Shown here: positions 1-4,882 of the stretch, in pieces
How the letters are laid out: each line of letters starts with the position of its first letter
How positions within the stretch are numbered: position 1 is the first letter of the stretch
From: IMCC26077 sp044344975
GTDB taxonomy: Bacteria > Actinomycetota > Actinomycetes > Nanopelagicales > Nanopelagicaceae
NCBI GenBank assembly: GCA_044344975.1
Contig: JBIJBY010000083.1
Location: 1 to 5,786 of the forward strand
Direction: 5' to 3'
Length of the DNA: 5,786 nucleotides
Notes under the pieces: model-generated
The model's database searches: none
Told to the model about the DNA's origin: nothing
Seen by the model: only the letters and a program-made list of their open reading frames with translations
Program-made: the position numbers and the translations under genes

Positions 1-553
1 TTTGCGTGGGCCACGTGGTGGGATGATTCTTTCCAAGGCTGAACATGCTGCTGCGATAGATAAAGCAGTATTTCCTGGCATGCAAGGTGGGCCGATTATG
101 AGCGCGGTTGCAGCTAAAGCAGTTGCGCTTAAAGAGTGTTTACAACCGAGCTATCAGCAATATGCATCGGAAGTAGTCCTCAACGCTCAAGCGCTTGCCG
201 CTGGTTTAGTTGAAGAGGGAATGCGCGCAGTTTCTGGTGGAACACAAACTCATTTGGCCCTGATTGATGTACAGGCTTTGGGCGTAACTGGCAAAGAAGC
301 AGATGAACGGTGCGGTAGTGCAGGCATTACTCTAAATAAGAATTCAATTCCGTTCGATCCACAACCACCATCAATCACAAGTGGAATTCGCGTGGGGAGT
401 CCTTCGATTACTACGCAGGGCATGGGCAGAAGCGAAATGAAAGTCGTTGCATCACTTATTGCCCGTGCGATTAAGGATCCCTCATCATCTGCGAAAATCG
501 CTGGTGAAGTTAAAGATCTCTGTAAGCGATTTCCTGTTTATCCCGAGCGTTAA
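1..553 (+). CDS. glyA: Serine hydroxymethyltransferase, C-terminal part (5' end outside window)
   Basis: This cytoplasmic PLP enzyme interconverts serine plus tetrahydrofolate with glycine plus 5,10-methylene-tetrahydrofolate, feeding one-carbon metabolism. The 183 visible codons (frame from base 2, stop TAA at 551) begin with LRGPRGG, the segment that in GlyA directly follows the PLP-binding lysine motif THKT, so the catalytic lysine lies just outside the window. Further family hallmarks are VFPGMQGGP (23-31), the helix KAVALKE (39-45), VSGGTQTH (77-84), LTGKEAD-type VTGKEAD (95-101), LNKNSIPFDP (111-120) and SGIRVGSPS (127-135); Arg130 matches the arginine that binds the substrate carboxylate (Arg363 in E. 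coli). The C-terminus FPVYPER is the usual end, so roughly the last 44% of a protein of about 420 residues is present and intact. There is no true start codon here; the leading TTG is internal. The gene ends with its stop overlapping the next ATG (TAATG), indicating co-transcription and probable translational coupling with the wecA-type gene. Confidence 0.97.
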   Translation, partial: LRGPRGGMILSKAEHAAAIDKAVFPGMQGGPIMSAVAAKAVALKECLQPSYQQYASEVVLNAQALAAGLVEEGMRAVSGGTQTHLALIDVQALGVTGKEADERCGSAGITLNKNSIPFDPQPPSITSGIRVGSPSITTQGMGRSEMKVVASLIARAIKDPSSSAKIAGEVKDLCKRFPVYPER

Positions 554-1668
554 TGCGCGAGCATCTCTTAGTTTTACTTATCGCAGGAGTTTTCGTTTAT
601 TTGTTGACTCCTTATGCGCGCTCTCTCGCCCTTAAATTTGGTGCGGTTGCCGTGGTTAGAGATCGAGATGTACATACCGAAGTGACACCTCGCTGGGGTG
701 GAATTGCAATTTGGTTGGCAATAATGCTTGCCATTCTTATTTCTTCGCAATTAAATCTTTTAAGTAAAGCTTTTCAGCAGGATGAACAGATTAAAGGAAT
801 TTGTATTGCTGCAACAATCATCTGTTTACTTGGTGTTCTCGATGACAAGTGGGGGATTGACGCCATCACCAAGCTTGCCGGTCAGACGTTGGCCGCAGCG
901 GTTCTTGTTAATTTTGGGGTTCAGTTGCTCTGGTTACCGATTAATGGGGTCACCATGTTGCCAACTTCCTTGGGTCAACTTATTACGATCTTGATTATTG
1001 TTGTCACAATAAATGCGGTTAATTTCATTGATGGTCTCGACGGTTTAGCGTCAGGAATTGTTGCGATCGCTGCTGGATGTTTCTTTGCTTTTGCTTATCT
1101 ACTCTCTGTTGTCTACAACTTCGACCGCGCAGGTGCGCCTTCGTTGCTCACTGCAATCATTATGGGTGCCTGTCTAGGTTTCTTGCCGCATAATTTTTAT
1201 CCTGCGCGAATTTTTATGGGAGATTCTGGCTCGATGCTCTTGGGTCTCTTGCTAGGTGTAGCGGCGATTACTTTGACTGGACAGATTGATGCAAATGCAA
1301 TCGCTTCGCAGAATTTTGCGCCAACTCTCGTTCCATTGCTTTTACCATTTGCAGTTTTGGCGATACCTTCGATTGATTTGCTCCTTGCGGTAATTCGACG
1401 AACCCGTGCAGGTCGTTCTCCATTTGCCCCTGATATGGGACATCTCCACCATCGTTTACTTGCACGCGGACATACACAACGCAGCGCAACAGTGATGATG
1501 TATCTATGGACATTGGTAGTGGCTGCTCCAGTTTCGGCATCTGCATTTATTTCGTGGAGAATTAATCTCTTACTCTCGCTCTTGCTTGCACTTCCGATTT
1601 TGTTGCTTTCGCTTCGCCCTAAAAACGTAAAACGAATTTCAGTAATGTTTGCCAGGAGTACCAAGTGA
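553..1668 (+). CDS. wecA: Undecaprenyl-phosphate GlcNAc-1-phosphate transferase-like membrane protein (WecA/TagO/Rfe, MraY family)
   Basis: This 371-residue multi-pass protein belongs to the polyprenyl-phosphate N-acetylhexosamine-1-phosphate transferases. The family moves a sugar-1-phosphate, usually GlcNAc-1-P from its UDP form, to undecaprenyl (or decaprenyl) phosphate on the cytoplasmic face of the membrane, the first step of lipid-linked cell-wall glycan synthesis. Visible motifs in order: RDRDVHTEVTPRWGG (36-50), the metal-binding VLDDKWGID (95-103, Asp97/Asp98), NAVNFIDGLDGLASG (154-168, catalytic aspartates), FLPHNFYPARIFMGDSGS (210-227), and the HLHH nucleotide-sugar motif (297-300) within GHLHHRLLARGHTQRSA. 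About ten or eleven hydrophobic helices separate them. The start MREHLL matches the usual actinobacterial start and its ATG overlaps the glyA stop; no good Shine-Dalgarno sequence is present, which fits coupling. In Actinobacteria a wecA/rfe gene typically sits just before the atp operon (for example Rv1302 in M. tuberculosis). The exact sugar used (GlcNAc, GalNAc or another) cannot be read from sequence; MraY itself is less likely given context and the HLHH form. Confidence 0.93.
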   Translation: MREHLLVLLIAGVFVYLLTPYARSLALKFGAVAVVRDRDVHTEVTPRWGGIAIWLAIMLAILISSQLNLLSKAFQQDEQIKGICIAATIICLLGVLDDKWGIDAITKLAGQTLAAAVLVNFGVQLLWLPINGVTMLPTSLGQLITILIIVVTINAVNFIDGLDGLASGIVAIAAGCFFAFAYLLSVVYNFDRAGAPSLLTAIIMGACLGFLPHNFYPARIFMGDSGSMLLGLLLGVAAITLTGQIDANAIASQNFAPTLVPLLLPFAVLAIPSIDLLLAVIRRTRAGRSPFAPDMGHLHHRLLARGHTQRSATVMMYLWTLVVAAPVSASAFISWRINLLLSLLLALPILLLSLRPKNVKRISVMFARSTK

Positions 1669-2045
1669 TTAACTACCCAAAACTTTTCCTAAAAGGCGCC
1701 GCAATTCCCGCGTTGGTCATTGGTTCCGCGGGGACTTTGCTTGCAGGAGTAATGGCAGGACGAAATGGTTTCTTCGCTGGGATAGCAGCGCTTGCGGTTG
1801 TCGTGATGTTTTTCATCATTCATCTTTTAATCGCGGCGACGACTAGGACTCTCGATCCACGCCTTACATTCGTTTTCGTAGCAGTAAGTTTCTTTACCAA
1901 ATTGGTTGGGATGGCTGGCTTCATGGTCGCCCTCTCTCGAACGGATATCGACCGACCCTGGTTTGCCGGTGTTAGCTTGACCACTGCTGCCGGCTGGCTG
2001 ATTGGCGAAATGGCTGCTTATCGTCGACTAGTTCGTGGGCGGTAG
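1665..2045 (+). CDS. atpI: AtpI-like small membrane protein (ATP synthase accessory subunit I family)
   Basis: The protein has 126 residues and four predicted membrane helices at about 11-31, 35-58, 66-90 and 99-118, with a basic C-terminal tail (YRRLVRGR). It resembles the divergent AtpI-like protein found between wecA and atpB in Streptomyces and mycobacteria: GAAIPALVIG near the start, a small residue-rich loop between helices 1 and 2, and a TLDPRLTFVF segment leading into helix 3. AtpI proteins are non-stoichiometric helpers; they have been linked to c-ring assembly and to Mg2+ supply, but the role here is inferred from position and topology. The GTG start overlaps the wecA stop in a GTGA junction and has a clear AGGAG at 1654-1658 six bases upstream, so the start is secure. 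The AtpZ-like gene begins nine bases after its stop. The sequence family is weakly conserved, so the name rests as much on context as on residues. Confidence 0.75.
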   Translation: MINYPKLFLKGAAIPALVIGSAGTLLAGVMAGRNGFFAGIAALAVVVMFFIIHLLIAATTRTLDPRLTFVFVAVSFFTKLVGMAGFMVALSRTDIDRPWFAGVSLTTAAGWLIGEMAAYRRLVRGR

Positions 2046-2054
2046 GCTCGAGCA

Positions 2055-2282
2055 ATGACGGAAGAGAGAGATGGGTCCGAGGGCGCTAAAGGTGAGGCTC
2101 GGGGCGCAGAGAGCGCTCTTTGGTCAATTTTTGGCTACTTAATCTCGGGGCAGATTGTCTGGGGTGGGATTGGTTGGCTCCTCGATAAATGGCTGGGAAC
2201 CTCCGTCCTGGTCCTAGTCGGGCTCCTGCTTGGGATGGGCTCCTCGCTCTACCTGGTCTGGTTGCGATTCGGCAGGAAATAA
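2055..2282 (+). CDS. atpZ: AtpZ/AtpI family protein (putative F0F1 ATPase accessory subunit)
   Basis: This 75-residue protein has a charged, Glu/Gly/Ala-rich cytoplasmic N-terminus (1-21) followed by a hairpin of two membrane helices, about 23-43 and 48-68, and a short basic end (RFGRK). The segment GGIGWLLDKWLGTSVLVLVGLLLGMGSSLYLVW (written here in parts: GGIGWLLDKWLGT at 37-49, then VLVGLLLGMGSS at 53-64) carries the signature of the AtpZ/AtpI family: a glycine-rich first helix, the loop motif GxxLDxxLGT, and a second helix with GLLLG. Members sit at the start of atp operons and, in alkaliphilic Bacillus, have been proposed to assist Mg2+ or Ca2+ transport for the synthase; assembly help is an alternative. 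The ATG is preceded only by a weak GGTAGG at 2041-2046 that overlaps the stop of the upstream gene. The gene is noticeably richer in G+C (near 60% over 2101-2280) than wecA. A 101-base gap with a hairpin separates it from atpB. Confidence 0.85.
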   Translation: MTEERDGSEGAKGEARGAESALWSIFGYLISGQIVWGGIGWLLDKWLGTSVLVLVGLLLGMGSSLYLVWLRFGRK

Positions 2283-2289
2283 TGATTTC

Positions 2290-2309
2290 GCGGGAATGGC
2301 CTTTTCCGC
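2290..2309 (+). other. Hairpin between atpZ and atpB
   Basis: The arms GCGGGAA (2290-2296) and TTTCCGC (2303-2309) pair as seven base pairs, including one G-U, around a six-base loop. It starts eight bases after the atpZ stop. No U tract follows (next bases are ATAAGG), so it does not look like an intrinsic terminator. It may shape mRNA stability or separate expression of the accessory genes from the structural genes; this role is inference from position. Confidence 0.45.
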
Positions 2310-2370
2310 ATAAGGTTTGGCGCGAAGCACGTTGGCTTGGGTCTAGCACAGAGATCCGTGAAGGTAACGA

Positions 2371-2376
2371 GAGGTG
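2371..2376 (+). promoter_or_regulatory. Ribosome binding site deciding the atpB start
   Basis: GAGGTG lies seven bases before the GTG at 2384. A second in-frame GTG at 2390 would have the site thirteen bases away, so 2384 is preferred. Confidence 0.6.
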
Positions 2377-2383
2377 TGGGTAG

Positions 2384-3166
2384 GTGCGAGTGACGCAGTT
2401 ATCTCAAGGCGAGGGTTTCAAACCTCCCAGCGCAGCGGACTTTGATCTTCCGCCGTTCTTTGGTGACAACGCTTTTGCTACAAAACCAATTCTCTTGGTA
2501 TTTCTCTCTGTAATTTTGATTTCAGTTTTTTTCATTATGGCATCACGGAAAGCTGCAGTGGTGCCGTCGAGAATGCAATTTGCTGGAGAGAGCGTTTACA
2601 GCTTCATTCGTAATGATCTTGCAAAAGATTTGATTGGTCACGAGTTCTTGCGGTTTGTGCCTTACCTCTTCACGCTCTTTACCTTCATCCTTGTAAACAA
2701 CTTCTTTGGCATCGTGCCATTGCTCCAATTCCCAACTATGTCGCGAGTCTCATTCCCATATGTTCTTGCGGCAATAACGTTCTTTGTTTTCCACTACGTC
2801 GGAATTCGCAAACAAGGACCGGTTAAGTACATTCGCGAGATTATGTTCATGCCAGGAGTTCCGAAAGCTGTTTATGTTCTTCTCACTCCGATTGAGCTTG
2901 CAACATTCTTTGTCGTCCGCCCGCTGACACTCTCGCTCCGTCTCTTCGCAAATATGTTTGCTGGCCACCTTCTGTTACTTGTCTTTTTCTTGGGTGGAGA
3001 GCACTTACTTATGGGTGCATTGGGATTGAAGTTCGTCAGCCCATTTGCATTTGGCGTTGGAATTGCTCTGACCTTCTTCGAATTTATGATTCAAATTTTA
3101 CAGGCCTATATTTTTACCCTGCTTACCGCGCTTTACATTGCTGGCGCGATAGCAGATGAACACTAA
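2384..3166 (+). CDS. atpB: F0F1 ATP synthase subunit a
   Basis: Subunit a forms the two half-channels that deliver protons to and from the rotor ring in the cytoplasmic membrane. The 260-residue protein has a polar N-terminus (1-33), a first helix at about 34-52, and further hydrophobic segments near 92-112, 125-140, 165-180, 183-206 and 220-255. The signature LSLRLFANMFAGHL (183-196) contains the essential arginine, Arg186 (Arg210 in E. coli), with Asn190 (Asn214). The last helix FFEFMIQILQAYIFTLLTALYI (in parts: FFEFMIQILQ at 231-240, AYIFTLLTALY at 241-251) has the conserved Gln240 (Gln252). His195 and Glu233 occupy the places of E. coli Glu219 and His245, an exchanged pair discussed under findings. 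The length is usual for the family. Translation starts at a GTG after GAGGTG; the second GTG at 2390 is a weaker option. The gene heads the structural part of the operon and is followed by a 56-base gap with a hairpin before atpE. Confidence 0.96.
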   Translation: MRVTQLSQGEGFKPPSAADFDLPPFFGDNAFATKPILLVFLSVILISVFFIMASRKAAVVPSRMQFAGESVYSFIRNDLAKDLIGHEFLRFVPYLFTLFTFILVNNFFGIVPLLQFPTMSRVSFPYVLAAITFFVFHYVGIRKQGPVKYIREIMFMPGVPKAVYVLLTPIELATFFVVRPLTLSLRLFANMFAGHLLLLVFFLGGEHLLMGALGLKFVSPFAFGVGIALTFFEFMIQILQAYIFTLLTALYIAGAIADEH

Positions 3167-3178
3167 CGAACGAGATTT

Positions 3179-3201
3179 CCGAATCGCACTCGGTGATTCG
3201 G
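3179..3201 (+). other. Hairpin between atpB and atpE
   Basis: CCGAATC (3179-3185) pairs perfectly with GATTCGG (3195-3201); a G-U and a C-G pair inside can extend the stem to nine pairs with a five-base loop (3188-3192). No U tract follows, which argues against termination. It stands just upstream of the atpE ribosome binding site without covering it. Subunit c is needed in many copies per complex, so a structure that raises translation or protects the downstream mRNA is plausible, but this is inference. Confidence 0.55.
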
Positions 3202-3210
3202 TAAGAATGG

Positions 3211-3215
3211 AAAGG
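3211..3215 (+). promoter_or_regulatory. Ribosome binding site of atpE
   Basis: AAAGG ends seven bases before the ATG at 3223. The reading frame is closed by TAA at 3202 upstream and holds no other start, so the short subunit c start is firm. Confidence 0.65.
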
Positions 3216-3222
3216 TAAGACA

Positions 3223-3426
3223 ATGGAAGGATCGCTCAATCTGGTCGGTTACGGCCTCGCTGCAATCGGACCTGCAATTGCTACCGGAATGATTTTCGCC
3301 GCTTACATCAATGGCGTCGCACGTCAGCCTGAGGCTCGATCAGTCCTCCAGCCGATCGCATTCCTTGGTTTCGCCGTGGCTGAAGCGCTTGCACTCTTCG
3401 GTCTCGTACTTGCGTTCGTCCTCTAA
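3223..3426 (+). CDS. atpE: F0F1 ATP synthase subunit c (rotor ring proteolipid)
   Basis: Subunit c is a two-helix hairpin; a ring of copies carries protons past subunit a and turns the rotor. At 67 residues this is a compact member (most are 70-85), because the N-terminus has almost no lead before helix 1. Helix 1 spans about 5-29, the polar loop is GVARQPEAR (31-39) with the conserved Arg34-Gln35-Pro36, and helix 2 spans about 42-66. Glu54, in FAVAEALALFG (50-60), is the ion-binding carboxylate. The helix-1 glycine motif reads GPAIATG (16-22), with alanines at two of the usual glycine places. The residues beside Glu54 and in helix 1 do not match the Gln/Ser sodium set, so protons are the likely ion. 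The closest remembered relatives are Streptomyces-type c subunits (GYGLAAIGP is shared). The gene lies between atpB and atpF, with a hairpin and a good ribosome binding site before it. Confidence 0.96.
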   Translation: MEGSLNLVGYGLAAIGPAIATGMIFAAYINGVARQPEARSVLQPIAFLGFAVAEALALFGLVLAFVL

Positions 3427-3435
3427 TTGAGTGCC

Positions 3436-3969
3436 ATGACCCACATTTCTTACGCAGCGGGAGAAGAGTTAAATCCTCTACTCCCTCATACTGCTGAGAT
3501 CATCGCGGGAGCTGTTGCTTTTGCTCTGCTCTACTTGGTCATCCGCAGCAAGGTATTCCCCATGTTCGAGCGAGCCTTCGCTGCGCGGACAGAGGCCATC
3601 CAAGGCGGAATTGAAAAAGCGGAGCGGGCGCAGTTAGAAGCGCAGGCGGCACTGCAGGAGTATCAAACTCAATTGAACTCAGCACGTGGCGAGGCCCAAG
3701 TGATTCGCGAAAGCGCACGAGCCGAAGGTGCAGCTCTTCTAGAGCAGATGCGTGCCAAAGCGCAAGAAGAGGCGGCTCGAATTACGGCAGCTGCTTCAGC
3801 TGCAATCGAAGCAGAACGCTCTGCTGCTGTTGCATCACTTCGTAACGAAGTGGGTGCATTGGCTATTGAATTGGCTAATCGAATTGTTGGTGAAGCTCTT
3901 GATGATCAGGCGCGCCAATCTCGAGTAGTCGATCGATTTCTCGATGAACTCGAGAGCCAACACAAATAG
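3436..3969 (+). CDS. atpF: F0F1 ATP synthase subunit b
   Basis: Subunit b is the peripheral stalk that links the membrane sector to the F1 head. From the ATG at 3436 it has 177 residues: a short outer segment with the actinobacterial ELNPLLPHTAEI (11-22), one membrane helix at about 19-37, then Arg37 and a long Ala/Glu/Arg-rich coiled coil (about 42-145) beginning near RTEAIQGGIEKAERAQ (51-66). The C-terminus contains LAIELANRIVGEAL (142-155) and ends QSRVVDRFLDELESQHK, nearly the same as in Streptomyces; this end contacts delta. A TTG at 3427, directly after the atpE stop, would add three residues (MSA). Neither start has a convincing ribosome binding site, which suggests ribosomes pass on from atpE; I prefer the ATG. 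It is an ordinary single b subunit, not the b-delta fusion found in mycobacteria. Confidence 0.93.
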   Translation: MTHISYAAGEELNPLLPHTAEIIAGAVAFALLYLVIRSKVFPMFERAFAARTEAIQGGIEKAERAQLEAQAALQEYQTQLNSARGEAQVIRESARAEGAALLEQMRAKAQEEAARITAAASAAIEAERSAAVASLRNEVGALAIELANRIVGEALDDQARQSRVVDRFLDELESQHK

Positions 3970-4010
3970 CAATTGGTGAAGGTAGCTACAAAGGCAAGCA
4001 AGGAATCAAC

Positions 4011-4016
4011 AAGGAG
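4011..4016 (+). promoter_or_regulatory. Ribosome binding site deciding the atpH start
   Basis: AAGGAG, a near-perfect site, ends seven bases before ATG 4024. It rules strongly against the upstream in-frame TTG (3973) and GTG (3976), which lack a site and would add a Lys/Ser-rich leader unlike the family. Confidence 0.8.
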
Positions 4017-4023
4017 TGATGAG

Positions 4024-4812
4024 ATGACAGCAGATATGAAGGGCTCTAGTCGCCAGGCGTTAACAGCGCTTCGCGGCGTCGCGGGCACCCCTTCTGCGAG
4101 CGATGCAGCAAAGATTTCTCAAGATCTCTTTAGTGCGATAGCTGTTCTTGATTCTTCATTGCCACTTCGACGTGCGGTAACAGACCCCACTCGAGAGAGC
4201 GCGAGCAAGACCACGCTAATCGATGATCTCTTCGCCAAATCGCTTGCTCCTGCATCTCTTGCAATTCTCAAATCAGGCGCCACCGATCGGTGGTCTAGCC
4301 CCTCAGATTTCCTTGCAGCACTCGAAGTCATTGCAATTGAAGTTGAGGCAGGTGGAGCGGATGGTCTAGATGTTGAGTTGATGGCAATTGCTCATGCATT
4401 AAGTGGCGCCAAAGAGTTATCTGGCGTACTCATGGGAGGGCTTGCAATCGATACTCTCGTCTCTGATCTCTTCTCATCAAAAGTCTCGGCTGCTTCCCTT
4501 CGGATTGCCCTTTCGATTGCGCGCCACCTTCGTGGCCGTCACTTTGTGGCTGCACTTGAAGAGAGCGCTAATGTTGCTGGCGCCCGCCGAAAGAAAATCG
4601 TCGTTCATGTGAGAAGTGCAATTACTTTGACGAGTGCACAAATCGATCGACTTCACGCTGCATTAGGTAAAGAGTTAAATCGTGAAGTCTCTCTCGATTT
4701 AACTATTGATGCATCCATTATTGGGGGCATCGAAATTCAATTTGATGATGACATGGTCGACGGCACCATTGCCCGACGCCTAACTGAAGCAGGACGAAGG
4801 CTCGCTAGCTAA
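4024..4812 (+). CDS. atpH: F0F1 ATP synthase subunit delta, long actinobacterial form
   Basis: Delta sits on top of the F1 head and joins it to subunit b; it is a stator part, not a catalyst. From ATG 4024 the protein has 262 residues, far longer than the roughly 177 of E. coli but like the 270-residue Streptomyces form. MKGSSRQALTALRG (5-18) matches the family start, followed by SLPLRRAVTDP (45-55) and the helical DRWSSPSDFLAALEVIA region (88-104). A second, similar helical stretch occurs at about 129-182 (DTLVSDLF, then ASLRIALSIAR, then FVAALEESA), suggesting duplication of part of the helical domain. The C-terminal domain has IVVHVRSAITLTSAQ (192-206) and the conserved ASIIGGIEIQFDDDMVDGTI (230-249), ending RRLTEAGRRLAS. 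An ATG at 4036 is a weaker alternative start. A 54-base gap without obvious structure separates it from atpF, and it has its own strong ribosome binding site. Confidence 0.95.
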   Translation: MTADMKGSSRQALTALRGVAGTPSASDAAKISQDLFSAIAVLDSSLPLRRAVTDPTRESASKTTLIDDLFAKSLAPASLAILKSGATDRWSSPSDFLAALEVIAIEVEAGGADGLDVELMAIAHALSGAKELSGVLMGGLAIDTLVSDLFSSKVSAASLRIALSIARHLRGRHFVAALEESANVAGARRKKIVVHVRSAITLTSAQIDRLHAALGKELNREVSLDLTIDASIIGGIEIQFDDDMVDGTIARRLTEAGRRLAS

Positions 4813-4831
4813 ATAAAAGAAACAGGTTGCA

Positions 4832-4853
4832 CCGCTCCGTGAGAACGTGGCGG
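4832..4853 (+). other. Hairpin with GNRA-type tetraloop before atpA
   Basis: The bases 4832-4840 (CCGCTCCGT) pair with 4845-4853 (ACGTGGCGG) with one C-U mismatch and one G-U pair, closing a GAGA tetraloop (4841-4844), which is of the stable GNRA class. No U tract follows. It ends 29 bases before the atpA ATG and leaves the ribosome binding site free. A role in mRNA stability or translational tuning is inference. Confidence 0.5.
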
Positions 4854-4870
4854 ACCCGAAGAACCGGAAG

Positions 4871-4876
4871 AAGGAG
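4871..4876 (+). promoter_or_regulatory. Ribosome binding site deciding the atpA start
   Basis: AAGGAG ends six bases before ATG 4883. It supports this start over an in-frame GTG at 4847, which lies inside the hairpin and has no site of its own. Confidence 0.8.
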
Positions 4877-4882
4877 AAGAAG

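Noticed and set aside
1197..1664. 155-codon open frame on the - strand opposite the end of wecA
   Set aside because: It lies wholly opposite a well-identified gene, is rich in Arg/Ser/Lys without any family motif, and has no supporting start context.
2317..2349. Possible promoter before atpB (TTGGCG at 2317, TAGCAC at 2344)
   Set aside because: The spacing of 21 bases is too long and the -10 match is poor; the close packing of upstream genes does not require a promoter here.
2189..2383. 64-codon + strand frame bridging atpZ and the gap before atpB
   Set aside because: Most of it overlaps atpZ in another frame, the product has no recognisable feature, and the tail only reads through the hairpin gap.
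3179..3201. Intrinsic terminator after atpB
   Set aside because: The stem is good but the following bases (TAAGAATGG) have no U run, and a stop in transcription between a and c would not suit the operon.
3973..4023. Longer atpH starting at TTG 3973 or GTG 3976
   Set aside because: No ribosome binding site precedes these starts, the added 16-17 residues are unlike the family, and AAGGAG fits ATG 4024.
4847..4882. atpA starting at GTG 4847 with a Lys-rich leader
   Set aside because: The GTG is within the hairpin, no ribosome binding site precedes it, and MAELTI at 4883 is the usual actinobacterial start.
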